Source: Clostridiales bacterium
Lineage (GTDB): Bacteria > Bacillota_A > Clostridia > Saccharofermentanales > Saccharofermentanaceae
NCBI GenBank assembly: GCA_024695545.1
Contig: JAILHZ010000161.1
Location: forward strand, 1 to 17,450
DNA length: 17,450 nucleotides
Reading direction: 5' to 3'
The notes beneath the pieces are model-generated. The model saw nothing but the letters and a program-made list of their open reading frames with translations, did no database searches and was not told where the DNA came from. The translations under genes and the position numbers were made by a program. This document shows, piece after piece, positions 1 to 8,263 of this stretch (its first letter is position 1; each line of letters opens with the position of its first letter).

Positions 1-965
1 GTGCCTGTCGGCTTTGGTGTCAGGTCGTAGAGTACGCGGTTGATGCCGGGTACTTCGGTGATGATACGGTTAACGATTCTGCCGAGGAGCTCATACGGGA
101 TCTCTTCGATTGTAGCTGTCATGGCATCTCTGGTGTTGACCGCACGGATAACAACGAAGTTCTCAAAAGCACGTACATTGTTCTTTACGCCGACGGACTT
201 GTAATCCGGAACGAGTGTGAAGTACTGCCATACTTTTCCTTCGAGACCTGCATTAGCGAATTCTTCTCTGAGGATCGCATCGGACTCGCGGACCATCTCG
301 AGACGGTCGCGGGTGATCGCGCCGGTGCAGCGTACGCCGAGACCCGGGCCCGGGAACGGCTGACGGTAAACCATGTTTGCCGGAAGACCGAGTGCTTCAC
401 CGACAACACGTACTTCATCCTTGTAGAGGAACTTCAGAGGTTCTACGAGGCCTTCGAAGTGGATATCTTCCGGGAGTCCGCCTACGTTATGGTGAGCCTT
501 TACAGGACCCGACTCGAGGATATCCGGATAGATGGTACCCTGTGCAAGGAAGTCAACGTCCGGAAGTTTTCTGGCTTCTTCTTCGAAAACACGGATGAAC
601 TCTTCGCCGATGATCTTTCTCTTTCTCTCCGGCTCTTCGACGCCCTCGAGTTTCGTGAGGAAGCGCTCTGTTGCATCTACATAAACCAGAGTAGCATCCA
701 TCTGGTTTCTGAATACTTCGATGACCTGTTCCGGCTCGCCTTTTCTAAGAAGACCATGATTGACATGCACATTGATCAGGTTCTTGCCGATCGCCTTGAT
801 AAGAAGTGCAGCAACGACAGAAGAATCGACACCGCCGGACAGTGCCAGCAGTACTTTCTTGTCACCGACTTGTGCTTTTACAGCGGCGATCTGCTCGGCG
901 ATAAAAGCATCGGCGAGCTCGCGGGTAGTGATTCTTTCCATTTCCTCGGGACGTTTGTTTTCCAT
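1..965 (-). CDS. guaA: GMP synthase, ATP-pyrophosphatase and dimerisation domains only (C-terminal tip cut by window edge)
   Basis: Makes GMP from XMP, ATP and an ammonia donor, the last step of de novo GMP synthesis in the cytoplasm. The protein begins MENKRPEEMERI and reaches the PP-loop LSGGVDSS at residues 42-49, followed by VNHGLLRKGE, ERFLTKLEG, IYPDILESG, KAHHNVGGLPE, RQPFPGPGLGVR and GINRVLYDLTPKPTG, all hallmarks of the GuaA synthetase and GMP_synt_C domains. The usual C-terminus (about four more residues) lies just outside the window. The start is set by AAAGGAG eight bases upstream of the ATG at 965. The normal N-terminal class-I glutamine amidotransferase domain (about 190 residues) is absent, and upstream DNA is a promoter region followed by a divergent gene. 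The enzyme therefore uses ammonia or a GATase subunit encoded elsewhere. Family assignment is very secure; the split architecture is read directly. Confidence 0.95.
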   Translation of the reverse strand, partial: MENKRPEEMERITTRELADAFIAEQIAAVKAQVGDKKVLLALSGGVDSSVVAALLIKAIGKNLINVHVNHGLLRKGEPEQVIEVFRNQMDATLVYVDATERFLTKLEGVEEPERKRKIIGEEFIRVFEEEARKLPDVDFLAQGTIYPDILESGPVKAHHNVGGLPEDIHFEGLVEPLKFLYKDEVRVVGEALGLPANMVYRQPFPGPGLGVRCTGAITRDRLEMVRESDAILREEFANAGLEGKVWQYFTLVPDYKSVGVKNNVRAFENFVVIRAVNTRDAMTATIEEIPYELLGRIVNRIITEVPGINRVLYDLTPKPTG

Positions 966-1003
966 AAGCGGTACTCCTTTGTATCGTATTAATGAATATA
1001 TTT

Positions 1004-1033
1004 ATCATAACGCAAAAGCACTTGCGTCCGCAA
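1004..1033 (-). promoter_or_regulatory. Predicted guaA promoter with alternating TTGCG/CGCAA half-sites
   Basis: Reading the minus strand, TTGCGG (1033-1028) and TATGAT (1009-1004) are separated by 18 bases, a plausible sigma-A promoter about 40 bases upstream of the guaA start. The spacer and -35 carry three half-sites on the plus strand: CGCAA at 1011-1015, TTGCG at 1022-1026 and CGCAA at 1029-1033. The last two form a perfect 12-bp palindrome over the -35. This resembles an operator, but the regulator is not identifiable. Confidence 0.5.
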
Positions 1034-1132
1034 CGGAAAATCGGCTCGTTTTCTGTCTTCCCGGCGGTGGAAATGTTCACTAAATGTTTCATTTTATGCC
1101 CCATTCATTTTGAAAATGTCCCCCCATGTCTT

Positions 1133-1141
1133 TGATATAAT
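1133..1141 (+). promoter_or_regulatory. Extended -10 promoter of the XRE-lipoprotein operon
   Basis: TGA followed directly by TATAAT (1136-1141) is a perfect consensus -10 with a TGn extension. A weak TTGAAA at 1110-1115 lies 20 bases upstream. Transcription would start near 1148, leaving a short leader before the ATG at 1182. This makes the upstream in-frame TTG (1110) and ATG (1115) starts impossible for this transcript. Confidence 0.65.
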
Positions 1142-1181
1142 TTATCTGGTGGAAATTGCTTCCCGGGAGGATGTTGGAACG

Positions 1182-2279
1182 ATGCTTTCATTGAACGAGA
1201 ATATCAAGGAAATACTGCGCGAGAAGAATCTGACACAGAAACAGATGGCCGCAAAACTGGGTATTTCCGAGTGTTCGATCTCACGTTATCTTAACGGCAC
1301 GCGTATCCCTCAGGAAGAGGATGCCAGAAAGATCGCGGATTTCCTCGGTGTCTATCCGAAGGAATGGTTTCCGAATATGGAAGAGGACGGCACAGAAGGA
1401 ACAGTTCCCGCACAGGAAGTTTTAAAGCCGTCACGTCAGAGCTGGGAGCAGCTCCGCACATGGCCGGAAGCCATCAAGGCTCTTTCTACGACCCACACGA
1501 TCTCCGTACAGGATATCTGTCAGATCCTGCACGCGCCGAGATCCTGGGTAAACCGTTATATCCTGCCGCATATCGATAAGATCTATCTGCCGGACGGCAA
1601 GCGTGCCGGAAAGGAGATCAACACGAACTGGAAGGAAGTTGCGGCACTTCAGCTCGGGAAGGATATGCAGGACAGCACATGGTGCAGTAAAGAGGATTTC
1701 GACAACCTCATCATGGGAAGTATCCTTTCCGTTACCAAGCAGACGAAACTGATTCCGGCGGAGCTCCTTGTCCAGGACAAGAAGGCTTTTGCCGAAGAGT
1801 ATAACCAGTACACGCAGCGGATCGCTGACCTTGCCAAAGAGCTCAACGAAGAACCGCTCTCTCCGATGGAGAAGTATACGGAGCTTGCAGATCTTAAGAA
1901 GCAGCAGGCGGTCTGTTACCGCCGTCAGCTCAGTAACGAGGGAAGACAGATCATGAGAAGTAATCTGCCTGCCGCCGGCAATCCTGACGCGACGAAGAGT
2001 ATCCCGGTACGTCTTCCGTCGGTGCCGATCGAGAAGTGGATCTTCCCGGAAGATATCAAGGATTTCGCCGAGACCGAAGAGAACGGGCACAAGTACTTTT
2101 TCAAGAACGGCTATATCCGTATCGTGCTTTCCTTTATCGATACCAACGGTAACTCTGTTCGTAAGAGTTTCTATGTAGCGGATCCTGAGACCATGTACCA
2201 TAAACTGGTCGAGGAGTATGTCCTCATCAGCGAAGAGGTCTGGCAGATGTACGCGATCCGACTGATGTCACGGCGATGA
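1182..2279 (+). CDS. XRE-family helix-turn-helix protein with long uncharacterised C-terminal region
   Basis: A 365-residue predicted DNA-binding protein. Residues about 6-60 form a canonical XRE/Cro HTH (LTQKQMAAKLGISECSISRY, then LNGTRIPQEEDARKIADFLG). A second HTH-like or excisionase-like stretch may lie around residues 105-135 (VQDICQILHAPRSWVNRYI). The remaining roughly 230 residues contain a charged helical region (about 210-265) and a beta-rich C-terminus, and I do not recognise them. The ATG at 1182 is chosen because GGGAGG (1165-1170) precedes it and the only good promoter (TATAAT 1136-1141) lies inside the longer open frame. The stop overlaps the ATG of the next gene as ATGA (2276-2279), implying translational coupling. 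The role is probably transcription regulation; targets are unknown, though the coupled lipoprotein gene and the divergent guaA promoter are candidates. Confidence 0.8.
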   Translation: MLSLNENIKEILREKNLTQKQMAAKLGISECSISRYLNGTRIPQEEDARKIADFLGVYPKEWFPNMEEDGTEGTVPAQEVLKPSRQSWEQLRTWPEAIKALSTTHTISVQDICQILHAPRSWVNRYILPHIDKIYLPDGKRAGKEINTNWKEVAALQLGKDMQDSTWCSKEDFDNLIMGSILSVTKQTKLIPAELLVQDKKAFAEEYNQYTQRIADLAKELNEEPLSPMEKYTELADLKKQQAVCYRRQLSNEGRQIMRSNLPAAGNPDATKSIPVRLPSVPIEKWIFPEDIKDFAETEENGHKYFFKNGYIRIVLSFIDTNGNSVRKSFYVADPETMYHKLVEEYVLISEEVWQMYAIRLMSRR

Positions 2280-3667
2280 GACGGGCGGGAGCGAAGATCA
2301 TCAGCGTATGCTGTGCCATACTTCTTCTCCCTGGGCTTACCTGCGCGTGCAGAAAGAAGAAGGCAAAGACTACGGATGATGCTGCGGTTGCCGAGAAGCA
2401 GATCCGCAACACGGTCGATGATTATTTTGCCTACATCAAGATTGCCAAGACCGACAAGATCAATTCCCTGTGTGAGGATGAATCCTATTCCGATGACCGT
2501 ATCCGGAGCATCACTTCGAAAGTGGGTTCCAAGGTATTTGAGGCGGTGTGCAGACGTGTCTCTGCACAGATACTGAGTATTACACCTGCGGAAGATGAGG
2601 GGATCGTGAAGGTGAAGATTACTTACTGTGATCCCGATTATGTGACCGAGAAGGCCGGTTCGGACGGTTACAAGGATAGCACGCGGCTTGCTGAGCATAT
2701 CGATTCCGCGCCTTCCGCGTCAAAAGAACTGTCCCTGGTACTTCGCTGTAAAGAAGGCCCATGGAAGATCGTTGCCAAGAGTGTCGGGGATATTTTCTCG
2801 ACGGCCTTCGGCTTCCTGGAAAAGGACGGTCTGATTGCTTCGCCGAAGGAAACGATAACATCTGCCCCCGATATGTCGATGTCTGTTTTCGATGCCTACT
2901 GGGTAGATCCGAAGGGAGAGGAGACGAGCGGATACCACTGCTCGGAGGCTGCGGTCTGCCTTTACGTATATACGTGGAATACCTACAGTAATGCAGAGAT
3001 CACATACGAGTATTATGACACCGCATGGAATCTCGTTTACACCAATACTTTCCTCATGAAGAATAACACCGACTGGATCGCCTGTGCATGGAATCCGAAT
3101 AAGATGATTCCGGAGGGAAACCTCTACTGCCGTCTCTACGATCCGAACGGAGACGAGTTCCTGACAACGATGACGCATATTTATCCGAACGGTGAGATCC
3201 TGCCGTTTGCCATCACGTTTACGGATGACGGTTACTGGGCGGATGGATCCGGACTTCCGGTAGATATCTATCCTGCGGAAACACAGATTATGGAATACCA
3301 CACGAAGTCACTGAAATTCTATAAAGATCTGGATCTGGTCTATAAGTTCGTCGACGATGAAGGGAATGTTCTTTATGAGAACACGATGCAGGTAAAGGAC
3401 CTGACAGATACATTCGTATTCACATGGAACAGAGAAGGACTGGAGCCGCTTCTTCAGGAGCCTTCGGAAACAGAGGAGACCGGAACGTCTTCCGCTTCGG
3501 AGACAAGTGATCCTACAGAGACGACACTGCCGCCGGAGCCGAAGTTTATCACGCTGGAAGTAACGACTTCCGGGGGACAGATGTTCCTTATCACCCAGAT
3601 CGAGATCCAGTCACCGGTCGAGGCGACAGCGCCTTCTGTATCCGAACCGCAGGAGACACAGTCGTAA
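2276..3667 (+). CDS. Secreted lipoprotein of unknown function with NTF2-like N-terminal region
   Basis: A 463-residue predicted lipoprotein. The N-terminus MRRAGAKIISVCCAILLLPG is a signal peptide. The lipid-attachment cysteine is probably C25 in TCAC, followed by RKKK; C23 is an alternative. Residues about 35-185 (KQIRNTVDDYFAYIKIAKTD onwards, ending in GPWKIVAKS) resemble the NTF2-like DUF4878/DUF5105 class of Gram-positive lipoproteins; this is a resemblance, not a firm match. Residues about 195-385 are rich in Tyr/Trp and look like two beta-sandwich modules. Residues 390-425 form a Ser/Thr/Glu/Pro linker (PSETEETGTSSASETSDPTE), and a short beta tail ends the protein. It starts inside the stop of the XRE gene (ATGA) with no separate good SD, so it is probably translated by coupling. 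No catalytic motif was seen; a surface sensing or binding role is possible. Confidence 0.8.
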   Translation: MRRAGAKIISVCCAILLLPGLTCACRKKKAKTTDDAAVAEKQIRNTVDDYFAYIKIAKTDKINSLCEDESYSDDRIRSITSKVGSKVFEAVCRRVSAQILSITPAEDEGIVKVKITYCDPDYVTEKAGSDGYKDSTRLAEHIDSAPSASKELSLVLRCKEGPWKIVAKSVGDIFSTAFGFLEKDGLIASPKETITSAPDMSMSVFDAYWVDPKGEETSGYHCSEAAVCLYVYTWNTYSNAEITYEYYDTAWNLVYTNTFLMKNNTDWIACAWNPNKMIPEGNLYCRLYDPNGDEFLTTMTHIYPNGEILPFAITFTDDGYWADGSGLPVDIYPAETQIMEYHTKSLKFYKDLDLVYKFVDDEGNVLYENTMQVKDLTDTFVFTWNREGLEPLLQEPSETEETGTSSASETSDPTETTLPPEPKFITLEVTTSGGQMFLITQIEIQSPVEATAPSVSEPQETQS

Positions 3668-3668
3668 G

Positions 3669-5270
3669 TTACTCGACCGGAACGACGATCACGTTCCAGG
3701 ACAGAGGACGGATCTCCGTTGTAAGAATTCCTTCGTTAAGTGATACTCCCGTACGATCCACCGGAGCAAACTGACTGTCATTATCCGGAGACGTAACTGC
3801 AGAGATATCGGCTGATGCGATCTCCATATGCTTTACCGCGCCCGTGGAAGTGAATCCGCGAAGATCCAGATCCAGCGGATACGTCTCGCTTTCATTTCTG
3901 TTGATCACGAAGATGGAAAGGTTTCCGGATTCCTTATCCCATGCTGCCGCACAGTCGACGAAATTTACGCCGTTCTTGCCGGTGTATTGGGAAGTGTCAT
4001 CGATGGCATATCCCGGCATGTCGTAGGTCTCGGAATCGACGCTGACCTGCATTGAGATACCGCGGGCAAACTTCAGAAGCTGCATATATGCGTAGTGGGA
4101 TGCCGTGCGCCATACGCGGTCGTGATTGCTGGCACAAAGGGCGAAAAGACCGCCGGTCATGCAGCCGATCTTGACACGGTCCGCGTGACGGAGAAATGCC
4201 AGCTGGATCGAAGTCATGGAGAGCATGTGCTCCATATCTCCGCCCGGGAAGACGTGTTCCTTCATGTTATCGGGATCGTGAAGGATGTATTTTCTTTCAG
4301 GATCGACGCGGTAATGGATGCGCGCCATATTGTAGCGTCCCCAGCCGGGGTTGAGTTCCTGGTTCGGACGGATCATGCCGCCGAACTCATCGAAGGAGAT
4401 CATCATCTTTTTCGGGGAACGGTGCTTGGATGCGACAAAATCACACATGGCTACTTCCGTATTGATGAAGTCCTCGTAGTAGAGAGAACCGCCGAGAAGG
4501 GCGCGAAGGTTGCCCGGAGGTGCGCTGTGGTAGTGGTGGACAGACAGATAATCGACCACGTCGTAGCACTGGTCGAGTACCTTCTCATCCCACTCCGGGA
4601 AGTGTTCCATGAACGGTGCGGATGAACCGCATACCGCAGTCTTGATGGTCGGGTCGATCCACTTCATGGCCTTCGAAGTCTCCTGGCAGAGCACGCCATA
4701 ACCGCGCGGATCCTTTTCCCAGGAGCCTAGCTGCCAGGGTCCGTCCATCTCGTTTCCGAGATACCAGGTATCGACGCCATACGGCTTCTCGTGTCCGTAT
4801 TTGCGGCGCAGGTCGGACCAGTAGGTGCCGCCTTCGTGGTTCGTATATTCCACGATATCCATCGCATCCTGCATCGTACCGGTGCCGAGGTTTACGGTAT
4901 AAAGAGGAGCCGTGCCGGCTTTTTCCGCCCATTGCAGATATTCATCGTGACCGACTTCATTGGTGATGTACTGGTACCATGCCGGATCGAGGTGGACCTT
5001 TCTCTGGTCCTTCGGTCCGATGGAATCCTTCCACTGCCAGGCCGATACGAAGTTGCCGCCGGGAAGACGAACGGCCGGAAGTCCTGATTTTTTCAGACCC
5101 TCGATGAAGTCGCCGCGAAAACCCTGCTCATCTGCAGTCGGGTGCTTCGGGTTATACATCGTTCCGTTGACCATGGTTCCGATCGGTTCGAGAAAAGCAC
5201 TGAACAGTCGGGGAGAGATCTCTCCGATGGAGAAATCCGGGTGGATGGTAATACGTGCACGTTTAGCCAT
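3669..5270 (-). CDS. GH51 alpha-N-arabinofuranosidase (abfA-like)
   Basis: Predicted to release terminal alpha-L-arabinose from arabinan or arabinoxylan oligosaccharides. At 533 residues it is normal for GH51. It has GH51 features in order: GEISPRLFSAFLEPIG near the N-terminus, AVRLPGGNFVSAW at 66-78, WYLGNEMDGPWQ at 169-180 with the predicted acid/base E174, SVHHYHSAP at 243-251 and ISFDEFGGM at 291-299 with the predicted nucleophile E295. The latter replaces the common DEWN form. There is no signal peptide, so it is cytoplasmic and should act on imported oligosaccharides. AAGGAGGT seven bases upstream fixes the ATG at 5270. It is last in an operon, 30 bases after a MATE gene. Its TAA is separated by one base from the stop of the convergent lipoprotein gene, with no room for a terminator between them. 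Confidence 0.93.
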   Translation of the reverse strand: MAKRARITIHPDFSIGEISPRLFSAFLEPIGTMVNGTMYNPKHPTADEQGFRGDFIEGLKKSGLPAVRLPGGNFVSAWQWKDSIGPKDQRKVHLDPAWYQYITNEVGHDEYLQWAEKAGTAPLYTVNLGTGTMQDAMDIVEYTNHEGGTYWSDLRRKYGHEKPYGVDTWYLGNEMDGPWQLGSWEKDPRGYGVLCQETSKAMKWIDPTIKTAVCGSSAPFMEHFPEWDEKVLDQCYDVVDYLSVHHYHSAPPGNLRALLGGSLYYEDFINTEVAMCDFVASKHRSPKKMMISFDEFGGMIRPNQELNPGWGRYNMARIHYRVDPERKYILHDPDNMKEHVFPGGDMEHMLSMTSIQLAFLRHADRVKIGCMTGGLFALCASNHDRVWRTASHYAYMQLLKFARGISMQVSVDSETYDMPGYAIDDTSQYTGKNGVNFVDCAAAWDKESGNLSIFVINRNESETYPLDLDLRGFTSTGAVKHMEIASADISAVTSPDNDSQFAPVDRTGVSLNEGILTTEIRPLSWNVIVVPVE

Positions 5271-5300
5271 GTTTCGTACCTCCTTGACGGGTGAGATTTA

Positions 5301-6692
5301 TCAGTTCTTACCGGTCGAGATTTTCTTGATCCATTTCCTGCTTCGTAATCGCCAGACGCACCAGATGGTCTTGGCGATCTGGTCGGACTTAAGGAAGAAG
5401 TAGATCCAGAATGCCGGAAGCTCGAAGATGAATCCTGCGAGAATCCCCAGCGGAAGGGCCATAGCCCACAGGAAGATATTGTCTGCAAACATCAGGACCT
5501 TCGTGTCGCCGCCGCCGCGGAGAACACCCTTGGTCATGATGCTGTTGGCTGCCTGAAAGATGATGATCAGACTGATTGCGTTAAGGAGCTGGTAAGCGAT
5601 CGAGACAGCCTCGGCGGTCGTCTCTTTACCATATGACTGGATGACGGGCGTCTTCGTAAAGAAGATGAAGAGCGCCGACAGGAATCCCAGCGCGAAGCCC
5701 ATGCCCAGGAAGAGCCAGCCCTGTTCCTCGGCCTGTTCCTTTTTCCCTTTTCCGAGGGTCTGACCGGTGATGATGGCACCTGCCTGGCAGACGCCCTGGA
5801 TGAGGACGGTGCTGAGCTGCTGGGTAACCGTTGTGATGGAGTTCGCCGCGACAAAATCACTTCCGAGATGTCCGATGACCATGGTGACGGCGTTGCTGCC
5901 GAAGGCAAGGATTGCGTCACTGATGAGTACCGGGATGCAGACACGAAGGTATTCGGAGATAAGGGTCTTTGTCTTCATGAACATATGGCGGATCCGAAAT
6001 CCGATCTTCGTGTCAATGATGACCAGATATCCGAGGTCCAGCATCGCTTCGAAGACACGGGCGATGAAGGTAGCGAGCGCGGCGCCTGCGATACCCATCT
6101 TCGGCGCACCGAAATGACCGAAGATCAGGATGTAGTTACCGGTAAGGTTCACTACGAGAGCACCGATCGATACATAAAGAGGGAATTTGGACTGGCCGAC
6201 GCTTCGGAGAATGATGGCGATGACCAGGGAAAGACCTAAGAAAAAGAAGGTCAGTGTAGACCAGCGGAGATACGTGGCGCCAAGGCTGATGAGCTCTTCT
6301 TTTCCTGTGTAGGAGGTCATGATGAGCTTCGGCATAGCGATCGCGCCGATGGCAAATACCGTCGCGAAGAGAAGCATCAGACGGAGCATCAGGCAGACGG
6401 TCTGCTTGAGGGAGACATCTGCTTTCCCGACATTGTCGTTGGCCTTTTTCATGCCGTAGTAGCGGGAGACCAGAACGGAAGCACCCATGCCGAGTCCCAT
6501 ACAGAAGATCTGGAAGATCAGGACGTAGGCGTTTGCCAGAGAGGCGGCGGAGAAGGTGTCCTGCGAGTAGTGACTGAGCATGATGTTGTCGAGCATACCG
6601 ACAAAAACAGTGACCAGTGTCTGCAGGGCGATCGGGAATCCGAGGACAAATACTTTCTTGTAAAAATGCGCGTCTTTCTTAAACAGCTTCAT
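5301..6692 (-). CDS. MATE-family efflux transporter (second gene of operon)
   Basis: A 463-residue integral membrane protein with about 12 hydrophobic segments in two homologous halves, typical of MATE (multidrug and toxic compound extrusion) Na+ or H+ antiporters. Recognisable stretches are GFPIALQTLVTVFVGMLDNI in TM1, GMGASVLVSRYYG, LRSVGQSKFPLYVS and GVCQAGAIITGQTLGKGKK. The substrate cannot be read from the sequence. The ATG at 6692 lies six bases after the stop of the upstream MATE gene. The only SD-like sequence (AGAAGGAG) is inside the upstream gene about 20 bases away, so translation is probably coupled. The protein is clearly diverged from its neighbour rather than being a recent duplicate. 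Confidence 0.93.
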   Translation of the reverse strand: MKLFKKDAHFYKKVFVLGFPIALQTLVTVFVGMLDNIMLSHYSQDTFSAASLANAYVLIFQIFCMGLGMGASVLVSRYYGMKKANDNVGKADVSLKQTVCLMLRLMLLFATVFAIGAIAMPKLIMTSYTGKEELISLGATYLRWSTLTFFFLGLSLVIAIILRSVGQSKFPLYVSIGALVVNLTGNYILIFGHFGAPKMGIAGAALATFIARVFEAMLDLGYLVIIDTKIGFRIRHMFMKTKTLISEYLRVCIPVLISDAILAFGSNAVTMVIGHLGSDFVAANSITTVTQQLSTVLIQGVCQAGAIITGQTLGKGKKEQAEEQGWLFLGMGFALGFLSALFIFFTKTPVIQSYGKETTAEAVSIAYQLLNAISLIIIFQAANSIMTKGVLRGGGDTKVLMFADNIFLWAMALPLGILAGFIFELPAFWIYFFLKSDQIAKTIWCVWRLRSRKWIKKISTGKN

Positions 6693-6698
6693 GATGAA

Positions 6699-8075
6699 TT
6701 ATGTCGTGGCTTCTCCTTCTTTCGGGGATCCGTCGTAGTGCTTTTTCTTATTGCGGAAAATGAGCATAACAGTAACGATCAGTGCAAGGATCTCCGCAAC
6801 AAGGCTGGCGGCCCAGATGCCGTTGAGGTCAAAGAAATGCGGCAGGATGATGATCGCCAGTACTTCGAAAAGAAGCGTTCTCAGGAAGGAGATCAGCGCG
6901 GATATTTTACTGTTGTGAATAGCGGTAAAGAATGCGGAAGTAAAGACGGCAAGCCCCATGACCATATAGGACTTGCTATGCAGAGAAAAGCCTTTTTCCG
7001 TCATGTGAAGAAGTGCTTCATCATGGCCGAAGAAGAGCTTGGCAAACGGGCCTTCGATGCAGAGTGCGATGCCATAAAGGACGAATCCCATGACGATTAC
7101 AAAGACTGCGCACTTCTTAAATGTCTTATGCAGTTCGCTGTAGCTCTTGACCTCATACTGGTAACTGAAGATCGGAGCACAGCCGACGGCAAAGCCTAGG
7201 AATACTGCGCCGAAGAGGAATCCGACGTTCATGAGTACGCCGTAGGCAGCGACCCCGTTCAGTCCGACCAGACGCATGAGACGGTAGTTATACATGACGC
7301 TGGCCAGCGGGTGGAAGATCTCACTTACGAACTCGGAAACGCCGTTGGCAAATACCGGACCCATGATCTCACCGATCCACTCGGGACGGGTGAACTTGAG
7401 CGCGACTTTTTTGCTCGCAGCGATATAGATGAAGGGAAGGACACCGCCGATCAGCTGGGAGACGACGGTCGCCTGCGCAGCTCCTGTAACTCCCATGTCG
7501 AATACACCAACGAAGAGATAGTCGAGGAAGAGGTTGACCGCTGCGGAGAAAAGGTTGATCGCAAGTCCGATCTTCGGACGCTCGGCTGCAGTCAGAAAAC
7601 TCTGAAAAACGTTCTGCAGTACGTAGAAAGGAATACTGAAGATGAGGATACGGCCGTAGTTCATGCAGACCGGAAGCATCTCCGCGTCCGCGCCCATAAC
7701 TTTCGCCAGGGGCTCCAGAAAGATCTCTCCGAGAACGGCCAGCATGAAGGAACCGATGATCGAGACGCATGTAAGGAAAGTGAAATAGCGGCTGGCTTTT
7801 TTCTTATCTCCGCGGGCCAGTTCCTGCGCGATGATCGCCGCACCGCCGCCACCGATCATGTAGGCAAAAGCACCGATAAGGAGCGGAAGCGGAGTGATCA
7901 GTGTAACTGCGGCAAAGGCATGCTTGCCGACGTAGTTATTGACATACAGTCCATCGACGACGCCGTACATGGACGTAAAGAGCATCATAAGGATAGTAGG
8001 GAATACGAAACGGAACAGTCCGCCGTATGTGAAGTGGTCTGAAAAACGAATGTCTCGAGTTGTCAGCTTTCTCAT
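6699..8075 (-). CDS. MATE-family efflux transporter (first gene of operon)
   Basis: A 458-residue MATE transporter, closer to the MepA-like branch than its neighbour. The N-terminus FRFVFPTILMMLFTSMYGVV followed by DGLYVNNYVG, then GGGGAAIIAQELARGDKKKA, is typical of that branch. About 12 membrane segments are visible, and the C-terminus is a short basic then acidic tail (NKKKHYDGSPKEGEATT). The ATG at 8075 is preceded by a GGGGAT sequence three bases upstream, a modest ribosome site. It is the first gene of MATE-MATE-GH51 and is read from a predicted promoter at 8225-8198, giving a leader of about 115 bases. The substrate is unknown; drugs or a fermentation or sugar-derived toxin are all possible. 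Confidence 0.93.
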   Translation of the reverse strand: MRKLTTRDIRFSDHFTYGGLFRFVFPTILMMLFTSMYGVVDGLYVNNYVGKHAFAAVTLITPLPLLIGAFAYMIGGGGAAIIAQELARGDKKKASRYFTFLTCVSIIGSFMLAVLGEIFLEPLAKVMGADAEMLPVCMNYGRILIFSIPFYVLQNVFQSFLTAAERPKIGLAINLFSAAVNLFLDYLFVGVFDMGVTGAAQATVVSQLIGGVLPFIYIAASKKVALKFTRPEWIGEIMGPVFANGVSEFVSEIFHPLASVMYNYRLMRLVGLNGVAAYGVLMNVGFLFGAVFLGFAVGCAPIFSYQYEVKSYSELHKTFKKCAVFVIVMGFVLYGIALCIEGPFAKLFFGHDEALLHMTEKGFSLHSKSYMVMGLAVFTSAFFTAIHNSKISALISFLRTLLFEVLAIIILPHFFDLNGIWAASLVAEILALIVTVMLIFRNKKKHYDGSPKEGEATT

Positions 8076-8197
8076 GTGATCCCCGTTGATTGCACTGTTT
8101 TTAGGATAAAGGAATAAGTACTACCAACAAAGTAGTGTATCAGAAACAGGGGTAAAAAGAAACCGACGAAAACGAGGAAGATACAGTGCTTTTTCTA

Positions 8198-8225
8198 GGT
8201 ATAAAAATCAATTAGTTTTGCGCAA
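8198..8225 (-). promoter_or_regulatory. Predicted promoter of the MATE-GH51 operon
   Basis: On the minus strand, TTGCGC (8225-8220) and TATACC (8203-8198) are separated by 16 bases. The -35 is formed by the outer end of the left arm of the 8220-8263 palindrome. The match to consensus is moderate, and no better pair was seen before the MATE start. Confidence 0.4.
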
Positions 8226-8263
8226 TTTTGCATTTGATATTTTTATGTCAAATGCTATTGCGC
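8220..8263. repeat. Imperfect palindrome shared by two divergent promoters (operator candidate)
   Basis: The left arm at 8220-8237 (GCGCAATTTTGCATTTGA) and the right arm at 8248-8263 (TCAAATGCTATTGCGC) are inverted copies apart from a TTT versus A difference in the middle. Seven plus eight bases pair around a 10-base centre. Each outer end provides TTGCGC as the -35 of an outward-facing promoter: one for the MATE operon, one for the structured RNA gene. A protein bound here could control both. Confidence 0.6.

Noticed and set aside
1110..1181. N-terminal extension of the XRE gene (TTG at 1110 or ATG at 1115)
   Set aside because: The promoter -10 lies inside it, it has no SD, and the XRE domain starts right after the ATG at 1182.
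1431..2201. 256-codon antisense frame over the XRE gene
   Set aside because: No SD, no domain, and opposite a coupled, promoter-supported gene.
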